Made by a program: the position numbers and the translations under genes. Under the pieces are notes generated by a model that saw only the letters and a list, made by a program, of their open reading frames with translations, did no database searches and was not told where the DNA came from. Source: Bacteroidales bacterium (GTDB lineage Bacteria > Bacteroidota > Bacteroidia > Bacteroidales > UBA7960). Taken from it: a DNA stretch of 33,873 bases. The stretch spans positions 1 through 33,873 of the forward strand of contig SKTQ01000041.1 of the NCBI GenBank assembly GCA_007122505.1, read 5' to 3'. Position 1 is the stretch's first letter; every line of letters starts with the position of its first letter. This document shows positions 9,418-19,100 of the stretch, one piece after another.

Positions 9418-9461
9418 CCCAGGGCGTTGCCCTTGGGCTGAATTAATTTGCCCTTCAGGGC
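9418..9461. repeat. Double-hairpin repeat (CCCAGGGCGTTGCCCTTGGG ... GCCCTTCAGGGC)
   Basis: Two adjacent imperfect/perfect palindromes; the second half recurs near 24221 (CCCCTTCAGGGCGTTCCG). Confidence 0.6.
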
Positions 9462-9490
9462 GTTCCAATTACCGGCGCGAATCCTCCTAT

Positions 9491-9530
9491 CTCCCATCTC
9501 TCAGTTCTCAGATCCCAGCTCCCAGCTCCC
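9491..9530. repeat. Short CTCCCAG-type heptamer array, followed by the CATAATCAT junction
   Basis: ctcccatctctcagttctcagatcccagctcccagctccc then ataatcatctctc. Confidence 0.7.
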
Positions 9531-9542
9531 ATAATCATCTCT

Positions 9543-9653
9543 CCTTTGCGTTTTTTGCGTAATTTAACCTTTGCGGCCTTTGCGAGGAATAAAGAGCAAC
9601 AGCGGATTGCGGTTGATTTTTTCACCGCAAAGACGCAGAGCACGCAAAGAAAA
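9543..9653. repeat. CGCAAAG inverted element, copy 1
   Basis: CTTTGCG/TTTTGCG/CTTTGCGG/CTTTGCGAGG ... CACCGCAAAGACGCAGAGCACGCAAAG; opposed arms. Confidence 0.75.
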
Positions 9654-9694
9654 TGTGCAAATTTATCAATGTATCAATGTGCAAATGTACAAAT
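9653..9694. repeat. Degenerate 8-bp array (TGTGCAAA/TTTATCAA/TGTATCAA)
   Basis: Parses as TGTGCAAA|TTTATCAA|TGTATCAA|TGTGCAAA|TGTACAAA. Confidence 0.7.
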
Positions 9695-9699
9695 GACGG

Positions 9700-9793
9700 T
9701 CCTTTGCGTTTTTTGCGTAATTTAACCTTTGCGGCCTTTGCGTGGAATAAAATGTTTCACGCAAAGCTCGCAATGAAAGAAAAGCCCGCAAAG
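9700..9793. repeat. CGCAAAG inverted element, copy 2
   Basis: cctttgcgttttttgcgtaatttaacctttgcggcctttgcgtgg...cacgcaaagctcgcaatgaaagaaaagcccgcaaag, near-identical left arm to copy 1. Confidence 0.75.
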
Positions 9794-9808
9794 CTACTGC
9801 TTACTTAG

Positions 9809-10095
9809 CTACTTCTTACTTCTTACTCTTCTCTTAAGTCCCTTAAGTCCCTTAAGTCTCTTAAGTCTCTAAAGTCTCAGCTCCCAGCTCCCAGCTCCCA
9901 GCTCTCAGCTCCCAGCTCTACCTACTTCTTACTTCTTACTCTTCTCTTAAGTCCCTTAAGTCTCTTAAGTCTCTAAAGTCTCAGCTCCCAGCTCTCAGCT
10001 CTCAGCTCCCAGCTCCCAGCTCCCAGCTCCCAGCTCCCAGCTCCCAGCTTCCAGCTCCCAGCTCCCAGCTCCCAGCTCCCAGCTCCCAGCTCCCA
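9809..10095. repeat. Two tandem copies (~113-bp offset) of a composite unit: (TTACTTC)n - (CTTAAGTCY)n - (CTCCCAG)n
   Basis: ctacttcttacttcttactcttctcttaagtccc... starts at 9809 and again at 9922; the terminal heptamer array in the second copy extends from about 9980 to 10095. Confidence 0.85.
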
Positions 10096-10187
10096 TAATC
10101 ATCCCCCTGTGTGTCAAAAAATCCTGTCATGGGCGTTTCATGTTATTTGTTACTATTTTGTTTGTGAAAAATTCATTTTTTAAACAT

Positions 10188-10221
10188 AAAAGCCTGTCTA
10201 TAAATATATAGACAGGCTTTT
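10188..10221 (-). terminator. Intrinsic terminator downstream of tRNA-Met
   Basis: Perfect 15-bp stem AAAAGCCTGTCTATA / TATAGACAGGCTTTT with a 4-nt loop, immediately 3' of the minus-strand tRNA; A/T flanks could make it bidirectional. Confidence 0.85.
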
Positions 10222-10227
10222 CTATGG

Positions 10228-10301
10228 TAGCGGGGACGGGAGTTGAACCCGTGACCTTCGGGTTATGAATCCGACGCTCTAACCACCTGAGCTACCCCGC
10301 C
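10228..10301 (-). tRNA. tRNA-Met (anticodon CAT)
   Basis: Minus strand GGCGGGGTAGCTCAGGTGGTTAGAGCGTCGGATTCATAACCCGAAGGTCACGGGTTCAACTCCCGTCCCCGCTA folds as a cloverleaf; anticodon loop TTCATAA. Confidence 0.92.
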
Positions 10302-10337
10302 GGTTAAGGTGGTGCAAAATTATAAAACAATTTTAAA

Positions 10338-11297
10338 CTACAAACGCTTTTCTGTTTTTTTACCAAAATCAGCTTCCCGGCTAAGCAAGGCATCCTTTCT
10401 TCGCTTGCGCAGTTTTGTCAACTGGGTCAGAAATAAACCACCAATCACGATCAGCATCCCGATGATACGGCTCAAATCAATCACCTCCTTCAAAAACAGG
10501 AAGGATGTTATGGCCGTGACAACCGGAATGAGGTTCGCAAAAATGGCTGTCCGGGCTATTCCAATCACACGAACACCTGATGTATAGAACATAAAAGCAA
10601 GGGTTGATCCGAATACCGCAAGGGCAAACAGGGAGGCAACAGCCTGCCAGGACGGCCGGATGTGTATAAATTCACTTAGGTCCATCACCAAAAAAACAGG
10701 CAAAAAGAAGAGTGCCCCCAGGAAATTCTGCACCAGAATAATGGTGAATGAAGAATATTTGGCAGCCAGCCTCTTCAAAAATATAATATTCACCAACGCA
10801 GAAAAAACGGCAAAAAACAGCCAGAAAACGCCCACCGGTGAAGCTGTAAACTGCAGGTCGGCATCCAGAACCATGATCAGAACCCCGGTAAATGAAAGAA
10901 TAAAACCCATCACATTGAGGTAAGTAACTTTTTCACGGAAGGCCACATACCCCAGTATGGGAGAGAAGACCGGGATGGTGGCGATAACCACTGCCGCCAC
11001 CGTTGGCGAAACATGATACACACCGAAATTCTCCCCGATAAAGTAAAAAAACGGCGAAAAAAGGGACAGTATCAGGAAAGCCTTGTAGTCAGAGCGATCA
11101 ACCCGTTCCGTGTAACGCCTTACCTTAAAAATGATGAACATCAGGATGGATGAAATCGTAAGCCGGATCAGCATTACCGTGATGGGCTGGTAATAAGTAA
11201 AGGCCGTTTTTGTCCAAACATAGGATACCCCCCAGAAAATCACCGCAAGGCTTATAAGGGTGTATATATACCATATGTTTTGTTGCCGTTGAATCAT
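10338..11297 (-). CDS. EamA/DMT-family transporter
   Basis: About ten TM helices in two halves; ISLAVIFWGVSYVWTKTAFTYYQP and GSTLAFMFYTSGVRVIGIARTAIFANLIPVVTAI motifs. Confidence 0.9.
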   Translation of the reverse strand: MIQRQQNIWYIYTLISLAVIFWGVSYVWTKTAFTYYQPITVMLIRLTISSILMFIIFKVRRYTERVDRSDYKAFLILSLFSPFFYFIGENFGVYHVSPTVAAVVIATIPVFSPILGYVAFREKVTYLNVMGFILSFTGVLIMVLDADLQFTASPVGVFWLFFAVFSALVNIIFLKRLAAKYSSFTIILVQNFLGALFFLPVFLVMDLSEFIHIRPSWQAVASLFALAVFGSTLAFMFYTSGVRVIGIARTAIFANLIPVVTAITSFLFLKEVIDLSRIIGMLIVIGGLFLTQLTKLRKRRKDALLSREADFGKKTEKRL

Positions 11298-11617
11298 CCC
11301 GGACGATGCTTTTTAGTTGAAATCTTAATTGTATTCGAAAAAAAGATGTTTATAACTCCTGATCAATCCTGCATGGCGACGCCATCCGTTTTCGCCCGCA
11401 AAAGTAATCAATTTGCCCCTTTCAAATGTTAAAGTCTGGATAAGCTGATTTTTAAAGTCACCACATACTTCCCAAATTATTCGGAAGCAATATAAATTAT
11501 AGTTTTGTTTGATGATTGTTTTTTGGATGGTTATTTTTGTATGACAATAGGACTTATATCAATCAAAGATATTTTAGAACACGACAACTGCATCAAACCC
11601 GCCCAAAAATCATCAAT

Positions 11618-13642
11618 ATGAAAATCATCTTGTTTATTAGTCTGTTTGTTTTTTTTATTTCAGAGTTAACCGCCAGCACACCGCCCTTTGATTTTGGCAG
11701 CGTTTCACAGGAGGAACTCGATCTGGAATATTTTAGAAATAAATTTCCCGACGAGCCGGCTGTGATTATTGGCGATATCGCCGATTGTAAATTTAATTTT
11801 AACAACGACTCACGCCGTTTTCAGTTTGTGTTCGAACGACACACCCGCTTTATGATACTAAGAGAAGAGGGCTTGAGTTATGGGGATTACAGTATTCCGT
11901 TTTATGTATCCGACATAGGACAAGAGAATATTCGAAGGTTCAGGGCTTATGTTCACAATCTTGACGGCGACAGGGTAAGAACAACAAGGATAAGACCGAG
12001 GGAAGGCTTTGAAAATGATTTGGGAAACAACTGGAAAGAGCTGGTCTTTGCTTTTCCCAACGTTAGGGTAGGAAGCATTATCGAAGTAAGATATGAGCTT
12101 AACTCGGATTTTCTTTTTCATTTGAGAAACTGGAGATTTCAGCACCGAATACCCATCATGCACAGCGAATACAATCTCAATATTCCGTCATTTTTCAATT
12201 ACCTCGCCAGGTTCAAAGGCTTTTTCGATCTTGATGTGAACGAACGGCGAAGTTCGCTGCAAACTTTCCGCTATGAACGGCAGGTCTCCATCGGTTATGG
12301 GTCGCAAACCGGAACGGGTGGACAAACTTATAATATTTCGGCTTACAGCACCCAGTTCAGATGGGCCGTCAGGAACCTTGAAGGCCTGAGAGTAGAACCC
12401 TACACCGATAACATCAATAATTACCTGGGTACGATGTTTTTTGAAATGGTAAGTGAAGAGTTCCCTGACCAGCCAACTGTTCATTACACAACCACCTGGG
12501 AAGACGCCGCAAACTACATGCTGAACCACAGGAATTTTGGCGGATACCTGGAAGATGCCGTTGCGGTGACGAGGTCTTTGGTTTCGGGAAATGACAGTGA
12601 TGATAAGAGAGAGAAAGTGGAATGGGCTTTAAAAACCATTCATGAAAGAATCCGATGGAACCGGAACGCTTCTTTTTTTGCCGGAAATTCACCTGATATG
12701 GTATTGGCTGACGGTTCAGGTAATAGCGCAGAAATTAATCTGCTGCTTGTGAGCCTGCTGAGAAGTTTGGGGCTGGAAGCTTATCCTGTTGCCGCAAGTA
12801 CTGTTAGGAACGGTAGGTTGTTTTCTGAAGAACCCACAATAAACCAATGGAATTATGTAGTGGCGCAGGTAAGATTACCCGGGGAAGAACCATTGCTGCT
12901 GGATGCAACAACTGCCTTTCCTTATGCGGGCTACCTGCCGCAAAGGCTAATAAACGGCAGAGGCAGAGTTTTTGACAGGCAGGTCAACGAATGGGTAAAC
13001 CTTGAAAACAATATTTCCTTTGATTTCCATAAAGCCTATGAGATGGAAATTGATTCTAAAGGAAACCTGGATGGTACATTGATTTATACATGGAAAGATT
13101 TTGGTGCATATTCCATACTTCAGGAGCTGTCCACTGCTGACAACGACCGTATTTTGGAAGAATTTACCAAAGAAACAGGTGCCCGGATCACGGATATCAA
13201 ATTGGGTCAACCCACCCATGAAAACGATACCCTGCAATTAAGCCTGACAGCAACTTTCCATATACCGTCTTACGCACAGGTGTTGGGTGACGAGATTATT
13301 ATACCAGGCTTCCTTTTTGAAGCCCGCAGGGAAAACCCTTTTACCAGGGAAGAAAGATTGTACCCGGTGGTTTTTCCTTATAATGCCAGCTACACATACG
13401 ACTTTTTGCTGAAACTTCCCGAAAATGCAAACATTGACCACCTTCCGAGGCCAAGATCAGGACGATGGGGTAGTTTTTCACACAGGTTTAATTTCAGTGA
13501 AGAGGCGGGTGCAATCTTAATCAATGGGTTTGTAGAAAACCGCACCAGGGTCGTCAATGAACCCCAGTACAGGAATTTCCGGAATTATATGATCCGATTG
13601 GTTGAAAATAATTCAGATCACATTGTAATCAGTCTAAAGTGA
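11618..13642 (+). CDS. DUF3857 / transglutaminase-like secreted protein
   Basis: Signal peptide MKIILFISLFVFFISELTAS; DUF3857-like region; transglutaminase-like LADGSGNSAEINLLLVSLLRSLGLEAYPV. Listed ORF start 11516 is probably upstream of the true start. Confidence 0.82.
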   Translation: MKIILFISLFVFFISELTASTPPFDFGSVSQEELDLEYFRNKFPDEPAVIIGDIADCKFNFNNDSRRFQFVFERHTRFMILREEGLSYGDYSIPFYVSDIGQENIRRFRAYVHNLDGDRVRTTRIRPREGFENDLGNNWKELVFAFPNVRVGSIIEVRYELNSDFLFHLRNWRFQHRIPIMHSEYNLNIPSFFNYLARFKGFFDLDVNERRSSLQTFRYERQVSIGYGSQTGTGGQTYNISAYSTQFRWAVRNLEGLRVEPYTDNINNYLGTMFFEMVSEEFPDQPTVHYTTTWEDAANYMLNHRNFGGYLEDAVAVTRSLVSGNDSDDKREKVEWALKTIHERIRWNRNASFFAGNSPDMVLADGSGNSAEINLLLVSLLRSLGLEAYPVAASTVRNGRLFSEEPTINQWNYVVAQVRLPGEEPLLLDATTAFPYAGYLPQRLINGRGRVFDRQVNEWVNLENNISFDFHKAYEMEIDSKGNLDGTLIYTWKDFGAYSILQELSTADNDRILEEFTKETGARITDIKLGQPTHENDTLQLSLTATFHIPSYAQVLGDEIIIPGFLFEARRENPFTREERLYPVVFPYNASYTYDFLLKLPENANIDHLPRPRSGRWGSFSHRFNFSEEAGAILINGFVENRTRVVNEPQYRNFRNYMIRLVENNSDHIVISLK

Positions 13643-13833
13643 TTGCTTTGGCAAAATAAGTCTGCCGCGCTGTCCGGCTTTTCAGATTAGCCAGATGGAA
13701 CTGAGCGTTTGATCCTGTCAAAATTTGTCCGCTGAACATAATTCCGCTTATTTTAGGGCGGGTTGTTCATTACTTGTTTATTTTCCGGGAAGGCTATTGC
13801 TTTTTTTTGCATTTTTGCATAAAACTTTAAGGA

Positions 13834-15345
13834 ATGACCCGGCTGGAAAATTATTTTAAACCCTTCAGGAAAAACATTGTAGGCATTGACCAGCGCTACA
13901 AAACGCCTTACGGGAAACAGAAGATCATATATGCCGATTGGATTGCCGGCGGACGGATGTACCATCCCATTGAGCGGATACTGACAGAACGCTTCGGTCC
14001 CTTTGTTGCAAATACTCATACAGAAGCCAGCGAAACCGGCACGCTGATGACCAACGCCTATCATCATGCCCATCAATTGATCAAAAAGCATGTCAATGCC
14101 GGCCCAAACGATGTCATTATCACCGCCGGGAGCGGAATGACCACAGTCATCAATAAGTTTCAGCGTATGCTCGGACTTCGTGTGTGCGGGGAGCTGGCCC
14201 ACAAAGTTTGTTTGAAGACATCAGAGCGGCCTGTGGTTTTTATTACACACATGGAGCACCATAGTAACCACACTTCGTGGTTTGAAACCATGGCAGATGT
14301 GGTGCAGCTCAAACCAGGCGCTGATCTGTTGGTCGATCCGGGTGAGTTGCGTCACGAGCTTGAAAAATACAAAGACAGGAAACTGAAAATCGGATCTTTC
14401 ACGGCTTGCAGCAATGTAACGGGTATAGAAACGCCTATCCACGAACTGGCACGTATCATGCACAGCTACGGAGGTGTTTGTGTTGCCGATTATGCCGCCT
14501 CCGCACCTTATGTAAATATCAACATGCATCCCGGTGACCCGATGGAAAAGCTGGATGCCGTTATGTTTTCACCGCACAAGTTTTTGGGTGGGCCAGGAAG
14601 CTCCGGCGTACTTATCTTCGATTCCTCTTTCTATACCAGCAAAGTGCCGGACAACCCCGGAGGAGGTACCGTTGACTGGACAAACGCCTGGGGAGAGTAC
14701 AAGTATATTGACGACATTGAAGCCCGCGAAGATGGTGGCACGCCCGGATTTATACAGGCTATACGAACAGCCTTGTGCATTGAACTAAAGAAGCAGATGG
14801 GCACAGTCAATATCCGAAACCGGGAAGATGAAATGCTGGAAATCCTTTTCGACGGTATCCGAAAAATTCCCCATACCCATATACTGGCCGACAGTGTTGA
14901 ACATCGGCTTGGTGTCATTTCCTTTTACTTCGATCACATACATTACAATCTGGTGGTAAAGTTACTCAGCGACAGGTTTGGTATACAGGCAAGAGGTGGT
15001 TGTGCCTGTGCGGGAACGTACGGACATTTTCTTCTCAACGTGGATTATGAAAAATCCAAACAGATCACGGAAAAGATCAATACCGGCGACTTGTCCGAAA
15101 AACCTGGGTGGGTCAGGCTTTCCATACATCCCACCATGACAAACAAAGAATTATTTGCCATATTAAATGCCCTTGAAAAAATCCAAAAACATCACGAAAG
15201 CTGGCAGAAAGACTATGATTATCAGCCCCGTAGAAATGAATTTGTGCATAAGCAGGCTCCTGCCGATAACGTGGATAGAATAAGAGAATGGTTTACACTG
15301 CCCGACGCCGCCAAAAAACTCCCCGGCAATTTAGTTGTTAAATAA
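13834..15345 (+). CDS. Class-V aminotransferase fold PLP enzyme (cysteine desulfurase-like)
   Basis: YADWIAGGRMYHPIE, ITAGSGMTTVINKF, DAVMFSPHKFLGGPGSSGVLIF (PLP-Lys), RGGCACAGTYGH. Confidence 0.85.
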   Translation: MTRLENYFKPFRKNIVGIDQRYKTPYGKQKIIYADWIAGGRMYHPIERILTERFGPFVANTHTEASETGTLMTNAYHHAHQLIKKHVNAGPNDVIITAGSGMTTVINKFQRMLGLRVCGELAHKVCLKTSERPVVFITHMEHHSNHTSWFETMADVVQLKPGADLLVDPGELRHELEKYKDRKLKIGSFTACSNVTGIETPIHELARIMHSYGGVCVADYAASAPYVNINMHPGDPMEKLDAVMFSPHKFLGGPGSSGVLIFDSSFYTSKVPDNPGGGTVDWTNAWGEYKYIDDIEAREDGGTPGFIQAIRTALCIELKKQMGTVNIRNREDEMLEILFDGIRKIPHTHILADSVEHRLGVISFYFDHIHYNLVVKLLSDRFGIQARGGCACAGTYGHFLLNVDYEKSKQITEKINTGDLSEKPGWVRLSIHPTMTNKELFAILNALEKIQKHHESWQKDYDYQPRRNEFVHKQAPADNVDRIREWFTLPDAAKKLPGNLVVK

Positions 15346-15747
15346 CCGTTGCAGCTTTTTTACCTGTGCGTCCCAGATCCGCTGGCTGAAATCAAGATCG
15401 ACATCCTCCGAATGGTCTGTGATAATGAGCGCTACTTCTGAAGATACCGGTTCATTTTGGATGTGCATTTCTATAAAACGCTCACCACCAATATCATCCA
15501 ACCATGTAAACTGAACAAATTCGTTTTCCTTAAACCGGGTCAATCTGGCCTTTTGCTCCGAATCCTCCCATTTAAAAACGAATATATCCTCCTCTTCGGT
15601 CATGACCATGTCTGCAAACCAACGTGAAAGCCCCTCCGGCGTGGATATTGCCGTATATAATAACCGGGGAGTGGTTTTGAACCCATATTCCAGGGTGAAT
15701 TTCTTATAGGCGCCCATGACAATCTTGTTTTTATCTACATCTTGCAA
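15331..15747 (-). CDS. START-like/SRPBCC (AHSA1-like) domain protein
   Basis: KFTLEYGFKTTPRLLYTAISTPEGLSRWFADMVMTEEEDIFVFKWEDSEQKARL; 3' end overlaps the aminotransferase 3' end by 15 bp (convergent). Confidence 0.75.
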   Translation of the reverse strand: MQDVDKNKIVMGAYKKFTLEYGFKTTPRLLYTAISTPEGLSRWFADMVMTEEEDIFVFKWEDSEQKARLTRFKENEFVQFTWLDDIGGERFIEMHIQNEPVSSEVALIITDHSEDVDLDFSQRIWDAQVKKLQRLFNN

Positions 15748-15994
15748 TATACAAAAAAATAATATCTATTCACAGTTTTTTATCGCTTAAGACAAAGTTT
15801 TATTAACCATTTGCTTCCCGCGTTTAGCATTGAAAGGCTTTGGGCGGCACTTCATCCGTCTTCTTTTCTCCGGGCCTGCATTTATGGTTTGATTTTTAGT
15901 ACTTTTGATGAGCAAGAGAACAAAGTATTTATCCGGTTGTTTCTATTGTAATGAAAGATTTTTGTTTGGAACAGTTTTTGCTTTTTTAGAAGCA

Positions 15995-16008
15995 GGCAAA
16001 TATTTGCC
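15995..16008. promoter_or_regulatory. Perfect 14-bp palindrome GGCAAATATTTGCC in the leader of the zincin-propeller-barrel gene
   Basis: Direct sequence reading; about 170 bp upstream of the ATG. Confidence 0.4.
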
Positions 16009-16175
16009 GATGGTGTATCTTTTGCAGCCTCTTAAACTCTAACAGAAAGATCTGCTGGTTGCGATTTGTAAGTTATGCAAGACAAAAAAACATCCATCCT
16101 TTCAATGGGCTGTGAGTTGCCAGATACCGGAAGTAATGGCAGTTTACCTATTCTCTAATTTAAGTAGAGCAAATT

Positions 16176-19100
16176 ATGAAAGCTATGGGATTGACTCGAT
16201 ATTTTAGGTTGTTGATATCATTTATGATAATCATTGTACTGGCACCCATTGAAAGTTCAGGTCAGTATTTTGGTCGTAACCGGCCAAGTTATCAGCGTTT
16301 TGATTTTCACATGCATCAAACGCCCCACTTTGATATCTACCACTATTTTGAAGATGACTCAGTGGTTACGGCTATTGCCAATACCTACGAGAAATGGTAC
16401 ATCAGGCTCCAGAAGGTTTTCAAAGATACCTTTGAAACGAGGAACCCCATTATTGTATATGCAAATCATCCCGATTTTCAGCAAACCACAGCCATAGGCG
16501 GCATGATTGGTATTGGCACATTGGGTGTTACGGAGGCACTCAGGAACAGGGTTGTTTCTCCAATCCTTGAAACAAATGCCGGTACTGACCACGTTATGGG
16601 TCACGAGCTTGTTCACGTCTTCCAGTTTCGGTCCATGTTTCTCAACGACTCACTCTCCCTGAACTCTTTGCGCAACTTGCCCTTGTGGCTTGTTGAAGGA
16701 ATGGCCGAATACTTTTCCATTGGCAGTGTCGATCCCCATACCGCCATGATCATGAGGGATGCCATCCATCAGGACAAGTTTCCGGATCTCCGTGACATGA
16801 CCCGCAGTTATGAGTATAATCCTTATCGCTTCGGGCATGCCTTTGTGGCGTTTTTTGGACGTACGTGGGGTGACTCCCTGATTGTTCCTTTGTTTTCGGA
16901 AACAGCCAAGTTTGGATATGAACGTGCAATGGAAAGGGTGGTTGGCTTGAGTGCCCGCACCGTGTCAACACTCTGGAAAACTGCCACAGAGAATCATTTT
17001 GCACCATTACTGGAAGATACCACTCGCCATGTGGCTGTTGGTCAGCGAATTCTTTCGAGAGACAATTCGGGAGCCATGAACCTGAGTCCTTCGGTAAGCC
17101 CCGACGGTACTATGGTAGCTTTCTTTTCAGAAAGAGACCTCATTTCCATAGACCTGTTCCTGGCCAATGCTCAAACCGGAGAAATCAAGCGCAAACTAGC
17201 CAGTGCAACCCGCTCCGGTGATATCGACGGCTACAACTTTTTTGAATCCATGGGAACCTGGTCGCCCGATGGCAGCAAGTTTATCCATGTTGCAGTTAAA
17301 CGGGGACGCAACTACCTAATAAAGGTAGATGTTAACAGGCCCCGGCGTACCAGGGAGATCCGCGTACCCGGAGTCCCTTCGCTCAATAATCCAAGCTGGT
17401 CTCCTGATGGAAGCTATTTGGTTTTCAACGGCCTGGTGGAAGGCCGTAACAATTTATTTAAGTTTAACCTGGAAACCAGGGAAGTTACCCAACTGACCAA
17501 CGACCGATATTCATATATCCACGCTTCTTTCTCACCGGATGGACGATGGTTGACCTTTGCCACCGACAGGCCCCAGTCAACACAAGCCGAAGATAAGCTA
17601 AACCTGAAGATGAACCTGGCCGTAATGGACCTCTCAGATCCCGACAGGCCCATTACAGTGCTGGATGTCTTCCCCGGAGCTGAAAACATTAACCCCGTCT
17701 TTACTCCCCAACAGGATGCCATTTATTTCTTGTCAAACAGTGACGGATTTCGTAATTTGTTTCTCTATGAAATGGAAACAGGGGATGTTTACCGGCTGAC
17801 TGATCTATATACTGGTATCAGCGGTATTACACATATGACCCCATCCATCAGTGTAGCAAGGGAAACCGGTGAAGTATTATACAGTCATTTTCAGAAAGGG
17901 GGATATTCCGTATACCGTGCACATCCCGATGAGTTTGACAGGGTACAGGTAGACCCTATGCAGCTGGATATGCATGCTGCAACCCTCCCACCCTATGAAC
18001 GCCTTGTGCCGGCCATCGTGGATGCCAGTCTTGCCATAGAGCCTATGGAACCCATCCTTCCCCCGGATGTTTTTGAGGAAAAACCATTTGACGGCCGCTT
18101 TGGACTGACATTTATCGGCAGTTCGGGTGTCGGTGTAGCGACCAACCGTTTTGGTACCGGTATGGCAGGAGGTGTAAGCATGATGTTCAGCGACATTATC
18201 GGAGACAACCAGTTGTTTACCACGCTGGCGGTGAACGGCGAGATATATGATTTTGGTGGAATGGTTGGCTATCTCAATCAGAAGAGCCGTATCAACTGGG
18301 GTGCTTCGGTTTCCCACATTCCCTACACATTTAATACATTGAGATTTATACGGGATACCCTTATGACAGAACAGGGGCCCGTGGGCGTGGATAACCTGCA
18401 GCTGCTGACGCAACGAACGTTTGAAGACCAGCTGGGATTATTTGCCTCTTTCCCCATCAGCACCACCCGCCGTATCGAAGCAGGCGCCAGCGTTGCCTGG
18501 TATTACTTCCGGATTGATGCCATCAACAATTATTATTTTCAGGGCTTCCGTGTTGGTGAAGAAAGGGAGCGCCTTGATGCCCCCGACGGGTTTAACCTTC
18601 AGCGTGTGAACCTTGCATACGTTGGCGATAACTCCTTTTTCGGGATGGCATCTCCCATGGCAGGCTTCCGCTATCGGCTCAGCGGTGAACGGATGTTTGG
18701 AGAAATAAACATGTACAACGTGGTGGCCGATTACCGGCATTATCTCCGCAGACATCCCTTTACTTTTGCCTTCAGGGGTATACACTATGGACGCTATGGC
18801 AAAAATGCCGACAACAGCCTTTTTTATCCGTTGTATCTGGGTTATCCGGGATTTGTCAGGGGGTATGATTATACCACACTCCGCCAGATCGAGAAAACCT
18901 TTGATGATGCATTTACATTTGAACAGCTTCTTGGCAGCAGGGTGATGCTTGGCGGGCTGGAAATTCGTGTGCCATTTACCGGCCCGGAACAACTTGCACT
19001 TATCTCCAGCGGATTCTTCTTTACGGAGCTTGCATGGTTCCTGGACGCGGGGGTAGCGTGGACAGGCGATACACGCATTACGCTTGACCCATCAAAAGGT

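Noticed and set aside
9299-9562. 87-aa ORF across the first repeat island
   Set aside because: Translation simply reads the repeats (SSQIPAPSS), no family signature.
9840-10095. Possible CRISPR array
   Set aside because: Repeat units are 7-9 bp and contiguous; there are no unique spacers of constant length and no cas genes in the window.
17877-18992. 178-aa and 184-aa minus-strand ORFs
   Set aside because: Antisense to the coding region of the zincin-propeller-barrel protein; no recognisable motifs.
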